Positions 1-6,100 of a DNA stretch of 24,227 nt are shown here, piece by piece; position 1 is the stretch's first letter, and each line of letters begins with the position of its first letter. The position numbers were made by a program, and so were the translations under genes. The stretch comes from Desulfobulbaceae bacterium (GTDB taxonomy: Bacteria > Desulfobacterota > Desulfobulbia > Desulfobulbales > Desulfobulbaceae). The notes under the pieces are model-generated. The model made no database searches. It was not told where the DNA came from and saw only the letters and a program-made list of their open reading frames with translations. The stretch covers positions 1-24,227 of the forward strand of contig DNUE01000051.1 of NCBI GenBank assembly GCA_003508005.1, read 5' to 3'.

Positions 1-188
1 GCCCAGCCCACCAGCCGGTTGTTGCTGTCCAGGATGAACAGGGCGCTGTAGGCGAGGCGCTCCTCGGGGGCATGCGTGTAGGATTTGATGATTTCCACGG
101 CATCATGCAGCGACTGGTCCTCCTTGAGATGCGGATACCTGTCGAGGGTGATTATGTGGTCCCTGACCACCGGATGATCGGTCTGCAC
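1..188 (-). CDS. CBS-domain protein, N-terminal part (runs off the left edge)
   Basis: This 62-codon partial frame starts at a GTG (188-186) preceded by a good ribosome binding site, GGAGG. Its N-terminus reads like the opening of a CBS-domain protein: a phrase like ITLDRYPHLKEDQSLHDAV (secondary-structure entry with the usual 'default value' motif of CBS pairs), then a short strand ending ALFILDSNNRLVGW, the typical beta strand-turn-strand of CBS domains. CBS domains bind adenosine nucleotides and regulate partners. No output domain is visible because the window ends. It lies 185 nt after the receiver gene 814-374 on the same strand and is probably the last gene seen of that unit. The family call is from motif recall only. 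Confidence 0.7.
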   Translation of the reverse strand, partial: MQTDHPVVRDHIITLDRYPHLKEDQSLHDAVEIIKSYTHAPEERLAYSALFILDSNNRLVGW

Positions 189-373
189 TTCGTTCCTCCT
201 CTCTTGTTGGTTATCTCAGCGCCATGATCATTGACTGCCCGGGAACCTTACCCGGGAAATCTACGATCACCGGACGAAATTCACCCCTTCCGGATGCCCC
301 AGCTTTTCTCCCGCAGCTCCGGTCAAAGGGATCCTCAACGGATCTGGCTCACTTTCACTGTCTCTATGCAGGA

Positions 374-814
374 TTACCAGCTTTGGCTTTTGATGATGCT
401 GTTTATCTCTTCCTGGCGCTTCTTCTCCACCACGAGCATCCTCTTGTGTTTTGCCTCGCCGATTTTTTCAAGCAGGGTCTTCAGGTCGACGGGTTTCTCG
501 ATATAATCCTCGGCGCCCATTTTCATCGCCTCGATTCCGCTTTGTACCGTGGCGTGACCGGTCAGCATGATGATTTCCAGGTCCGGTCTCTTCTCCTTGA
601 TCCGCTTCAGGGTTTCGAGCCCATCCAGGCCGGGCATGGCAAGGTCCAGGACTATCGCGTCAAAATTTTTTCCCTCCACCAAGCCAACCGCGTCTTCTCC
701 GGTGGTCACCGTGTCGACATGGTAGCCGCGGGCTTCCAGGCGGCTGGACAGCGCCTCCAGGAACTGCTCTTCATCATCCACCAGCAAAACATTCGCCTTG
801 ATCTCTTCAACCAT
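374..814 (-). CDS. Single-domain response regulator (CheY-like receiver)
   Basis: The 146-aa protein is a receiver domain with a short charged tail and no output domain. The acidic pocket is D13-D14, the phosphoacceptor D57 sits in VLDLAMPGLDG, the switch threonine is T85 (MLTGHA) and the switch lysine is K107 in IEKPVD, so it should be phosphorylatable. The tail (about 120-146) is basic and helical and ends KSQSW. It lacks the AE-x-GE repeat found in its neighbours. It lies 44 nt downstream of the receiver at 1311-859 and is probably cotranscribed with it from the sigma-54-type promoter at 2434-2420. A GGAG motif lies about 10 nt before the ATG. The partner kinase is not shown by sequence; the kinases at 5566-3818 and 3393-2707 are the local candidates. 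Confidence 0.93.
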   Translation of the reverse strand: MVEEIKANVLLVDDEEQFLEALSSRLEARGYHVDTVTTGEDAVGLVEGKNFDAIVLDLAMPGLDGLETLKRIKEKRPDLEIIMLTGHATVQSGIEAMKMGAEDYIEKPVDLKTLLEKIGEAKHKRMLVVEKKRQEEINSIIKSQSW

Positions 815-858
815 GATTCGTTTCTCCGTTCAGTTCAGATGTGATGTAGTGAAAGGGG

Positions 859-1311
859 TTATTTTTTCTTATCTTCCATCATGTTGCGGGCGGTTTCAAA
901 TTCGCCTTCCTCGGCAAATGCGGCAGCGGTCATGCTGTTTTGGAGCTTTTCCTTGTAGGCGGACTTTATCCGGCCAACCAGCTCCTCTATGTCGACGGGC
1001 TTTTTCAGGAAGTCATAAACACCGAGGCGGCGCGACTCTTCCTCGTCCTTGTCGGTTCCGTGGCCCGTCAGGATGATGACCTGGATGTTCGGGTACTTTT
1101 TTTTGACCCGGCGCAGGACTTCCAACCCGTCGATGCCAGGCATCTTCAGGTCCAGCACCATGACGTCGGGCTCGTTCTCGTCAACGAAATCAATGGCCTG
1201 GTTGCCATCGTAGGCCATGTCGCTTTTCAGATCGCGCATCTTGAGACGCTCTGAAAGGGTCTGGACAAATGTTTCCTCGTCATCGACGAGCAGAACCTTC
1301 ATTTCAGCCAT
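859..1311 (-). CDS. Response regulator receiver protein with C-terminal AE-x-GE repeat
   Basis: The 150-aa protein has a canonical receiver (residues 1-120): D10-D11, phosphoacceptor D54 in VLDLKMPGIDG, T82 in ILTGHG, K104 in LKKPVD. After the receiver there is a roughly 24-residue segment (123-146) with the core AAAFAEEGEFETAR. It matches segments in the proteins at 1913-1359 and 2362-2072 and looks like a single two-helix TPR/SEL1-like hairpin. There is no DNA-binding domain, so the output is probably protein-protein contact through the tail. A GAGGTG ribosome binding site precedes the ATG. The gene is 47 nt from the upstream receiver-like gene and 44 nt from the downstream one, consistent with one operon. 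Confidence 0.93.
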   Translation of the reverse strand: MAEMKVLLVDDEETFVQTLSERLKMRDLKSDMAYDGNQAIDFVDENEPDVMVLDLKMPGIDGLEVLRRVKKKYPNIQVIILTGHGTDKDEEESRRLGVYDFLKKPVDIEELVGRIKSAYKEKLQNSMTAAAFAEEGEFETARNMMEDKKK

Positions 1312-1358
1312 AATGACACCTCGCTGTTGGACGTTAACCGCAATCCGTGGACGGTCTC

Positions 1359-1913
1359 TTATTCTTCAGGTTTCCTTCCGGTTTTCTTGTTGTCTTTTTT
1401 GTCGTCAGCCTTGCGCTCAGCTTTATTCTTGTTGAGGATTGTGCGGGCGGAGTCGAACTCGCCCTCCTGGGCAAAGGTGGCCGCGACCATGGCCTGTTGA
1501 AACGAATCGAGCAGGCCGAACTTGCCTTTCCTTTGCTTTTGCCGGAGCCTGCTCCTCTTTGCGGCTTCTTTTACCTTGGTTTTGAGGGAGTCGATGTCAA
1601 ACGGCACCGTAATCTCATCCGACGCCCCTTCCCGCACACATTCAATCGATATCCCCACGTCATCGATGCTGCTTATCAGGATGGTCTCAACCTCGCTGGC
1701 GGTCTTTTTCAGTTCCTTCAGGAACTGCACGGCAGGGAGGTTGTTGCCCCTGACATCAAGGAGCACGACGTCCATTTTCCGCTGGCCCAGAAGTTCTAGG
1801 GCCTGTACCGGGGTTTCCGTGACGAATACCTTTACCCCGAAACGACTGAGTTTATGCCGCAGGGTCTGGCTGAACAACACATCTTCCATCACTATCAGAA
1901 TAGCCTGTGGCAT
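1359..1913 (-). CDS. Degenerate receiver-domain protein with C-terminal AE-x-GE repeat
   Basis: The 184-aa protein has a receiver-like fold (1-118) that has drifted from consensus. The acidic pair is E10-D11, the phosphoacceptor position is retained (D53 in VVLLDVRGNN, without the usual MP-x-xDG), S81 takes the switch threonine position, and the switch lysine before the conserved proline is replaced by V103 (ITVPFD). Phosphorylation-linked switching may therefore be impaired. A basic linker (119-131) leads to the shared repeat (138-161, core AATFAQEGEFDSAR), then a lysine-rich, probably disordered tail. It lies between the 96-aa repeat protein and the canonical receivers. The call as a pseudo-receiver is inference; structure prediction would be decisive. 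Confidence 0.85.
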   Translation of the reverse strand: MPQAILIVMEDVLFSQTLRHKLSRFGVKVFVTETPVQALELLGQRKMDVVLLDVRGNNLPAVQFLKELKKTASEVETILISSIDDVGISIECVREGASDEITVPFDIDSLKTKVKEAAKRSRLRQKQRKGKFGLLDSFQQAMVAATFAQEGEFDSARTILNKNKAERKADDKKDNKKTGRKPEE

Positions 1914-1966
1914 CGCGCCTACCGTTATTCGACTCGGGGCCGATCAAGTATCAGCCTATCGCCGCA

Positions 1967-2035
1967 CTCCCCTCTCCAAGTCGACGGCTCCGCAACGGAC
2001 CTGGCAAGCAGGCAACTCATGAGAATAGAGGGGAG
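1967..2035 (-). other. Long-range inverted repeat in the gap between 2072 and 1913
   Basis: Nine-base arms CTCCCCTCT (1967-1975) and AGAGGGGAG (2027-2035) are perfectly complementary across a 51-nt interior. They could form a stem in the leader of the degenerate receiver gene. There is no U-tract, so it is not a simple terminator. It may separate translation or transcript levels of the first gene from the rest. Low confidence. Confidence 0.3.
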
Positions 2036-2071
2036 GAACGGTTCTGGCTCTTTAGGAGTGCAGGTGTTTGA

Positions 2072-2362
2072 TCAGTTAACGGTCACATAACCGAAGGAAA
2101 GATGGACCCCTTTCAGGCCAAGGCTTTCATAAAAATCCTTCCCCCTCGGCCGGGAAACACCTCTGCCGCTGCTGATCCGCACAGCTTCCTCCCAGAGACC
2201 GGATTCGGCGAAGGCGACCGCCGCAAAATGACCTTCAAGCCAGTTGAGTTCGGTGCTCGGTTTAGCATCGGGCACCAGTTCCCGTGCCGTATTCCATTCT
2301 CCAGCCTCGGCGTAGGTTACTGCCATTGCCATCTTTTGAAATTGTTCGAGCATCCTTTTCAT
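2072..2362 (-). CDS. Small two-repeat (TPR/SEL1-like) protein, first gene behind the sigma-54 promoter
   Basis: I do not recognise a named family. The 96-aa protein consists of two copies of a short helical repeat: residues 8-29 (core AVTYAEAGEWNTAR) and 42-64 (core AVAFAESGLWEEAV), then a short C-terminal strand-like segment. The same repeat is fused to the receivers at 1311-859 and 1913-1359. This looks like a stand-alone version of their tails, perhaps a binding partner or scaffold. The ATG has a strong AGGAGG site about 8 nt upstream. The gene begins about 46 nt after the transcription start expected from the -24/-12 promoter at 2434-2420. No signal peptide or membrane segment is seen. 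Function unknown. Confidence 0.8.
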   Translation of the reverse strand: MKRMLEQFQKMAMAVTYAEAGEWNTARELVPDAKPSTELNWLEGHFAAVAFAESGLWEEAVRISSGRGVSRPRGKDFYESLGLKGVHLSFGYVTVN

Positions 2363-2419
2363 GGTCTGACCTCCTTTGTTTGTCGGCCAAGGTCTTGGTT
2401 CTCTTTACTTTGGGTAATT

Positions 2420-2434
2420 GCAAGCATTGTGCCA
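2420..2434 (-). promoter_or_regulatory. Sigma-54 (RpoN) -24/-12 promoter
   Basis: Read on the minus strand, 2434 to 2420 is TGGCACAATGCTTGC. The consensus is TGGCACG-N4-TTGC, so this has the GG and GC dinucleotides at the exact required spacing and one mismatch in the first block. It points at the 96-aa gene starting at 2362 and predicts a leader of roughly 45 nt. A PAS-AAA-Fis sigma-54 activator lies at 7510-6101 in the same island and is the obvious, though unproven, activator. Confidence 0.8.
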
Positions 2435-2568
2435 TTACATTAAAACAAATAAGATCAGCATGTTAGTAGAGCTGGCGGCGTATGGAAGGGTTTCGTTGGC
2501 CAAGACTTGAAACAAGACAACACAAACGGGTACGCCAGGGGGCAGGAATGGGCAAGAAAATGTACTGA

Positions 2569-2583
2569 TAAATCAATGATTTA
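2569..2583. promoter_or_regulatory. Perfect 15-bp palindrome, candidate upstream activator site
   Basis: The sequence TAAATCA-A-TGATTTA is a perfect inverted repeat centred at 2576, roughly 165 bp upstream of the start predicted from the -24/-12 element. Sigma-54 activators usually bind palindromic sites 80-200 bp upstream, so position and symmetry fit. It is followed by a run of A on the plus strand, so a weak terminator role for a plus-strand transcript cannot be ruled out. A second imperfect element, AGAACGG/CCGTTCT arms at 2670-2676 and 2685-2691, lies nearer the kinase gene and may be its weak terminator. Confidence 0.35.
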
Positions 2584-2706
2584 AAAAAATATCTGGGATC
2601 AAGCGGCGAAACAATACAAATTGAACCATTATAGAACACATTCGAGCGGGATTTCTCCCGGGAAAGTACAGAACGGGAGGGAGTCCGTTCTTGATGGGCA
2701 AACTGA

Positions 2707-3393
2707 TCAGAAAAAGGTGCTGTCCCGGGGACCTGGAGGGACCGGCGATAAAAGCAGGACCGCCCGGCCGGACGTCCTGTCCGGCTGAACGAAAGAGAAC
2801 TCGGCGTGCAATTTCTGCAGGGCATCAGGCGGAATATCCGGGAGCGTAACGGCACTTTCCTCCTCCCTGATTTGTTCGAATTGCAGCCCGAGTTGGACCT
2901 GGTCGCCCGTTTTGCCGGTGGAGATTCTGATAACGCTCTGCTTTTCAAGATGCTCAAGCATGGGCATGGCCACGGAGAAGATGACAAACTGCAACAGGGA
3001 GGGATTGCTGTGCAGCGACGGGAGTTCTGCTGCAGGCTCAAATTCCAGGCTTACGTTTTTCAGCCGGGCGAACCTCCTCATGAGAAAGACGATTTCGCCG
3101 ACCACCTCGTTGACGTTGAATGAAGAGAGCGGTGAATCCATGCGATGGGCAAACCGGCCCAGATGACTTGCCATTTCCGCCGCGGCCTTGACGCGCTCCT
3201 CGATCCCCGCGGATATTTTTGCATACCGGTCCGGGCTCGGTAAGGTCTGATCCAGGGAAAGCAGGTCGTCGAGCAGGCCGGTGAGTTCCTTGGTCACGCT
3301 GAGGTGGTTTTTGAATTCATGGGAAATCCCGGCGATTATCCGGCCGATAAAGGCCAGCTGCGCATCCTGGAGGCTCGGTTTCGTTGCGTTCAT
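2707..3393 (-). CDS. Small cytoplasmic histidine kinase-like protein with degenerate ATP-binding domain
   Basis: The 228-aa protein starts with a clear HisKA dimerisation/phosphotransfer helix: GRIIAGISHEFKNHLSV places the phosphorylatable H25 in an H-E-x-x-N box. The second half aligns in outline with a HATPase domain (near NVNEVVGEIVFLMR and SNPSLLQFVIF), but the N-box asparagines are missing, and no DxGxG G1 box or GTGLGL G2 box follows. There are no membrane segments or sensor domain. It probably cannot autophosphorylate. It could act as a phosphotransfer protein or phosphatase for the receiver encoded just upstream: its ATG overlaps that gene's stop by 4 nt, so the pair should be translationally coupled and stoichiometric. 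Confidence 0.8.
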   Translation of the reverse strand: MNATKPSLQDAQLAFIGRIIAGISHEFKNHLSVTKELTGLLDDLLSLDQTLPSPDRYAKISAGIEERVKAAAEMASHLGRFAHRMDSPLSSFNVNEVVGEIVFLMRRFARLKNVSLEFEPAAELPSLHSNPSLLQFVIFSVAMPMLEHLEKQSVIRISTGKTGDQVQLGLQFEQIREEESAVTLPDIPPDALQKLHAEFSFVQPDRTSGRAVLLLSPVPPGPRDSTFF

Positions 3394-3800
3394 GGTATTC
3401 TCCCTTGGTCAGCACCTGAGAGCGCCGCTCGCCTTTTTTCGATCGCTCCGTTGATTTTTTTAATCAGTTCTTTCAGGTCGACGGGCTTGATGATGTACGC
3501 GAGTATCATGTTGCTGATTCCTTCCACGATGTTTTTATCACCGTGCCCGGTGAGCATGATGACCTCGATGGAAGGATCATACTGCTTAATTGCCTCCAGG
3601 GCCTGCAGTCCGTCAATATTCGGCATTTTCAGGTCAAGCAGCACCACGTCCGGCACATGATCCACGGTATGGATCAGGGACAGGGCATCCTCGGCGCAGT
3701 ACACCGCAACGGCCTCCATGTTTCGCAGGTTCAGCCTTTCAGCCAGCGTGGAGGCGAATTCCTTTTCATCGTCGACAATCAACACCCACGGGTCAGCCAT
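3390..3800 (-). CDS. Single-domain response regulator (CheY-like receiver)
   Basis: The 136-aa protein is a canonical receiver: D10-D11, phosphoacceptor D56 in LLDLKMPNIDG, T84 in MLTGHG, K105 in IIKPVD. After the receiver is a short basic helix and an unstructured end, with no output domain. It sits 17 nt downstream of the membrane kinase gene (ends 3818) and overlaps the start of the small degenerate kinase gene by 4 nt. Kinase, receiver and phosphotransfer-like protein thus form one tight three-gene unit. The natural reading is that the kinase at 5566-3818 phosphorylates this receiver. The downstream target is not shown. Confidence 0.93.
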   Translation of the reverse strand: MADPWVLIVDDEKEFASTLAERLNLRNMEAVAVYCAEDALSLIHTVDHVPDVVLLDLKMPNIDGLQALEAIKQYDPSIEVIMLTGHGDKNIVEGISNMILAYIIKPVDLKELIKKINGAIEKRRAALSGADQGRIP

Positions 3801-3817
3801 AAAATACCTCCTTTTCG

Positions 3818-5566
3818 TCAGCCGATGGGAAGGAGCACCGTGAAGGTCGTTCCCTGTCCAACGGTGCTGTCCACGCTGATCGTCCCCCCCAGTTTGTTCA
3901 CAAGCCCATAGGTGATGGACAGGCCGAGCCCGGTCCCCTTATGTTCCTTGTTGGCCTTGGTGGTGAAAAACGGCTCGAAAATGTGTTTCATCGTTTCGGG
4001 GGGGATGCCGCATCCGTTATCCGTAATATCGACTCGCAGGAATTTTTCCTGCCGGGAGGTGGATATCCTCACCATTCCTTCTGTCTCCAGGGCATCAATG
4101 GCATTGTTGATGATGTTCAGGAAAACCTGCTGCAGCTGTCCCCGGTCGCTTTGAATGGTCGGCAGGTTCTCGTGCAGGTTGAGTTCCAGGCGAATGTTGC
4201 GATAGAGGATCTCCTTGTCCAGAAAGGCCAGGACCTCCCGGAGCAGTTCATTGACCATGACCGGCTCGGGAGTGACATCCATCCGCCGGGCAAAACCGAG
4301 GAGGCGGTGGGTAATCACCTTGCAGCGGGAAACGGCGTTCTGCACCCCTGTAATCTGCTCATGAAACTTGGCCTTATAGTGAAAATCATCGGACATCTCC
4401 ATGAGGTCCTGCATCAGGCCGGCCTTCTGGTCAATGATCGCCAGGGGGTTGTTGATTTCATGGGCGACGCCGGCCGCGAGCCGGCCGATGGAGGCAAGCT
4501 TGCTGGTGTGCTCCGCTTCGGCAAGGATAACTTCCCTGGCCGCATCCCCCTGCCTGACCCGTTCAACAAGGACATTGGCCACCCGGAAGACAACCAGCGT
4601 AACCAGCACGATACTGGTAATGACGATGACGTGCATCTGGTTTTTGAACAAGGACCAGCTTTTTCCGTAGGTATACCCTTTTTTGACCAGGACGAGAATC
4701 CAGGGGGTATTTTCAATATAGGCATAGGCCCTGAGCTCAGGCTCGGATGAAGTTTTGTCCTTGAACGTCTCGAGGGTGACGTCCCCCCGGTTGGGAAGAT
4801 TCGCCAGCGGGAACGATTGGGATACAGCCTTACCGTAAAAACGGGAAGTGGTCTGCAGGTTGCCGGTATTATTAATGAGAAAAATATCGTCCGAAGCCTC
4901 TGTTTTTGTGGCGGCGATGAACTTGTCAATGGTCTCCGAATCGATGCTTGCCTTGAGCAGCCCGCAGACACCCATGTTCGGTGTCCTTTTGGAAACGGTT
5001 ATGACGAAATGGGGAATATCCCTGAAGCCGAGAAAGGCGTGGCTGATGAATATTTCGTGGGAGATGGCCATCGGGAACCAGTCGCTCTTGCTGTAGTCCC
5101 TCCCGACGAGATTGTAAGGGCCGGCATAGGTTTTCTGGAAGCCGTTCTGGTCTACCAGGCTCAGGTCCACAAGGCCCGGATTCTTTTTCTTCAGACGGAC
5201 GAAAATAGGCCCCAGCGTCAGGGGATCGGTCAGCTGTTCGCAGGTATATTCACTGGCATAATAGGACAGGCCTGCCACTATTTCATTGAGGAAGAAGGAG
5301 ACGGTTTTCTGGGTGCTCTGGGCGTTCCATCTGATATGGTTTCGGACCTCGCTCCTGAGTAAATTTCCGTACTGGTAGAAGCTGAGGGTGACGGTGACGA
5401 TCAGCGGCGTCAGGGTAACGGCAAGCATTATCAGGACAAGGGTTCTGCGGAAATACCTGTATCGTGGATAGATCGGGGGCTTTTCGGCCGCATCCTGGTC
5501 GGGGCGCGGGATATTTTTTATGGGAAGGGTTTTCTCAAGTTTATTCAGGATCATGGTGGGCCTCAT
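3818..5566 (-). CDS. Membrane sensor histidine kinase (Cache-type periplasmic sensor, HisKA, HATPase)
   Basis: The 582-aa protein has a cytoplasmic N-terminus, TM1 (about 43-63), a roughly 245-residue extracytoplasmic region with Cache-like features (phrases such as VDLSLVDQNGF and DYSKSDWF), and TM2 (about 312-334). The HisKA domain follows with H369 in AAGVAHEINNPL. The ATPase domain has its N-box around 480-491 (FLNIINNAIDAL), G1 DNGCGIP (516-522) and G2 GTGLGLS (544-550), so all catalytic boxes are intact. It should sense a small extracellular ligand and phosphorylate the receiver encoded 17 nt downstream. Two ATGs are possible: 5566, or 5554 (578 aa), the latter having GAGG about 6 nt upstream and so being perhaps the better start. 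The ligand cannot be told from sequence. Confidence 0.93.
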   Translation of the reverse strand: MRPTMILNKLEKTLPIKNIPRPDQDAAEKPPIYPRYRYFRRTLVLIMLAVTLTPLIVTVTLSFYQYGNLLRSEVRNHIRWNAQSTQKTVSFFLNEIVAGLSYYASEYTCEQLTDPLTLGPIFVRLKKKNPGLVDLSLVDQNGFQKTYAGPYNLVGRDYSKSDWFPMAISHEIFISHAFLGFRDIPHFVITVSKRTPNMGVCGLLKASIDSETIDKFIAATKTEASDDIFLINNTGNLQTTSRFYGKAVSQSFPLANLPNRGDVTLETFKDKTSSEPELRAYAYIENTPWILVLVKKGYTYGKSWSLFKNQMHVIVITSIVLVTLVVFRVANVLVERVRQGDAAREVILAEAEHTSKLASIGRLAAGVAHEINNPLAIIDQKAGLMQDLMEMSDDFHYKAKFHEQITGVQNAVSRCKVITHRLLGFARRMDVTPEPVMVNELLREVLAFLDKEILYRNIRLELNLHENLPTIQSDRGQLQQVFLNIINNAIDALETEGMVRISTSRQEKFLRVDITDNGCGIPPETMKHIFEPFFTTKANKEHKGTGLGLSITYGLVNKLGGTISVDSTVGQGTTFTVLLPIG

Positions 5567-5689
5567 TGACCTGCAGCGCCGCTGGATCTATGTCAGGGCT
5601 CATGCTCAACTTTGTTGTACGCAAACATGGTTGTTCCCTTTATTATCGGCCGGCAAGCAAGGTTGCCCTTGATCCAGCAGGCAGTTGAT

Positions 5690-6031
5690 TCACTGTTGGA
5701 CCGCTCCCGGCAAAACACTCCAGGGATTCAACCGGTCGTGCACCAGATCGTCAAGTGCCTGGTGATAAGGTCCGATCACTCCGTCAATGACCGTGATCTT
5801 TTTCCAGGAAAGATACTGAAAGTGGACATCCTCGATGCCGCCGCACACGACATGCGACATGTTTTCTTTTATGATATGGCCGCACAGCTCTTCACCGGAC
5901 GAGCCCGGCAGGAGGATTATTCTCGGTTCCTCGAGCAGTTTGCCGCCCTCGGCATGGGCAATGAGGGCTTCGTGGGTCAGGTCAAACCTCGGGGCGATAT
6001 CATCGCCCTGGATCGCTATCAGGATTTTCAT
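5690..6031 (-). CDS. NifX/NafY-like (dinitrogenase iron-molybdenum cofactor family) small protein
   Basis: The 113-aa protein begins MKILIAIQGDDIAPRFDLT, the usual start of the NifX/NafY/NifB-C-terminal fold (residues 1-105), in which a small alpha/beta domain binds an iron-sulphur cluster or cofactor precursor. Further family-like segments are EELCGHIIKENMSHVVCGGI and a late DGVIGPYHQALDDL. C50 and C63 could be cluster ligands; that is inference. No nitrogenase gene is in the window, and many anaerobes carry such proteins outside nif clusters. It lies 69 nt after the sigma-54 activator and 123 nt before the sensor kinase, which suggests a link to signalling rather than to cofactor assembly. 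It may be a metal-cluster-based sensor partner. Confidence 0.82.
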   Translation of the reverse strand: MKILIAIQGDDIAPRFDLTHEALIAHAEGGKLLEEPRIILLPGSSGEELCGHIIKENMSHVVCGGIEDVHFQYLSWKKITVIDGVIGPYHQALDDLVHDRLNPWSVLPGAVQQ

Positions 6032-6100
6032 GCTGTTCCATTATCGCACATTGAAAGTGACAGAACAAGAGGCACCCATCGATTGATCATGAGGGGCAGC

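Larger units (their letters stand above)
2363..2706. other. Intergenic regulatory region, no gene seen
   Basis: This 344-bp gap separates the degenerate kinase gene (ends 2707) from the 96-aa repeat gene (starts 2362). It holds the -24/-12 promoter, the 15-bp palindrome, a TATAAT hexamer on the minus strand (2627-2622) without a convincing -35, and two small hairpins after the kinase gene. It has no credible coding frame: the overlapping minus-strand frame reads as compositionally biased nonsense. It looks like a promoter and enhancer region. Confidence 0.6.

Noticed and set aside
239..257. CCCGGG repeats as a terminator between the receiver and CBS genes
   Set aside because: Only a 6-bp stem of a self-complementary hexamer and no T-run; not enough to call.
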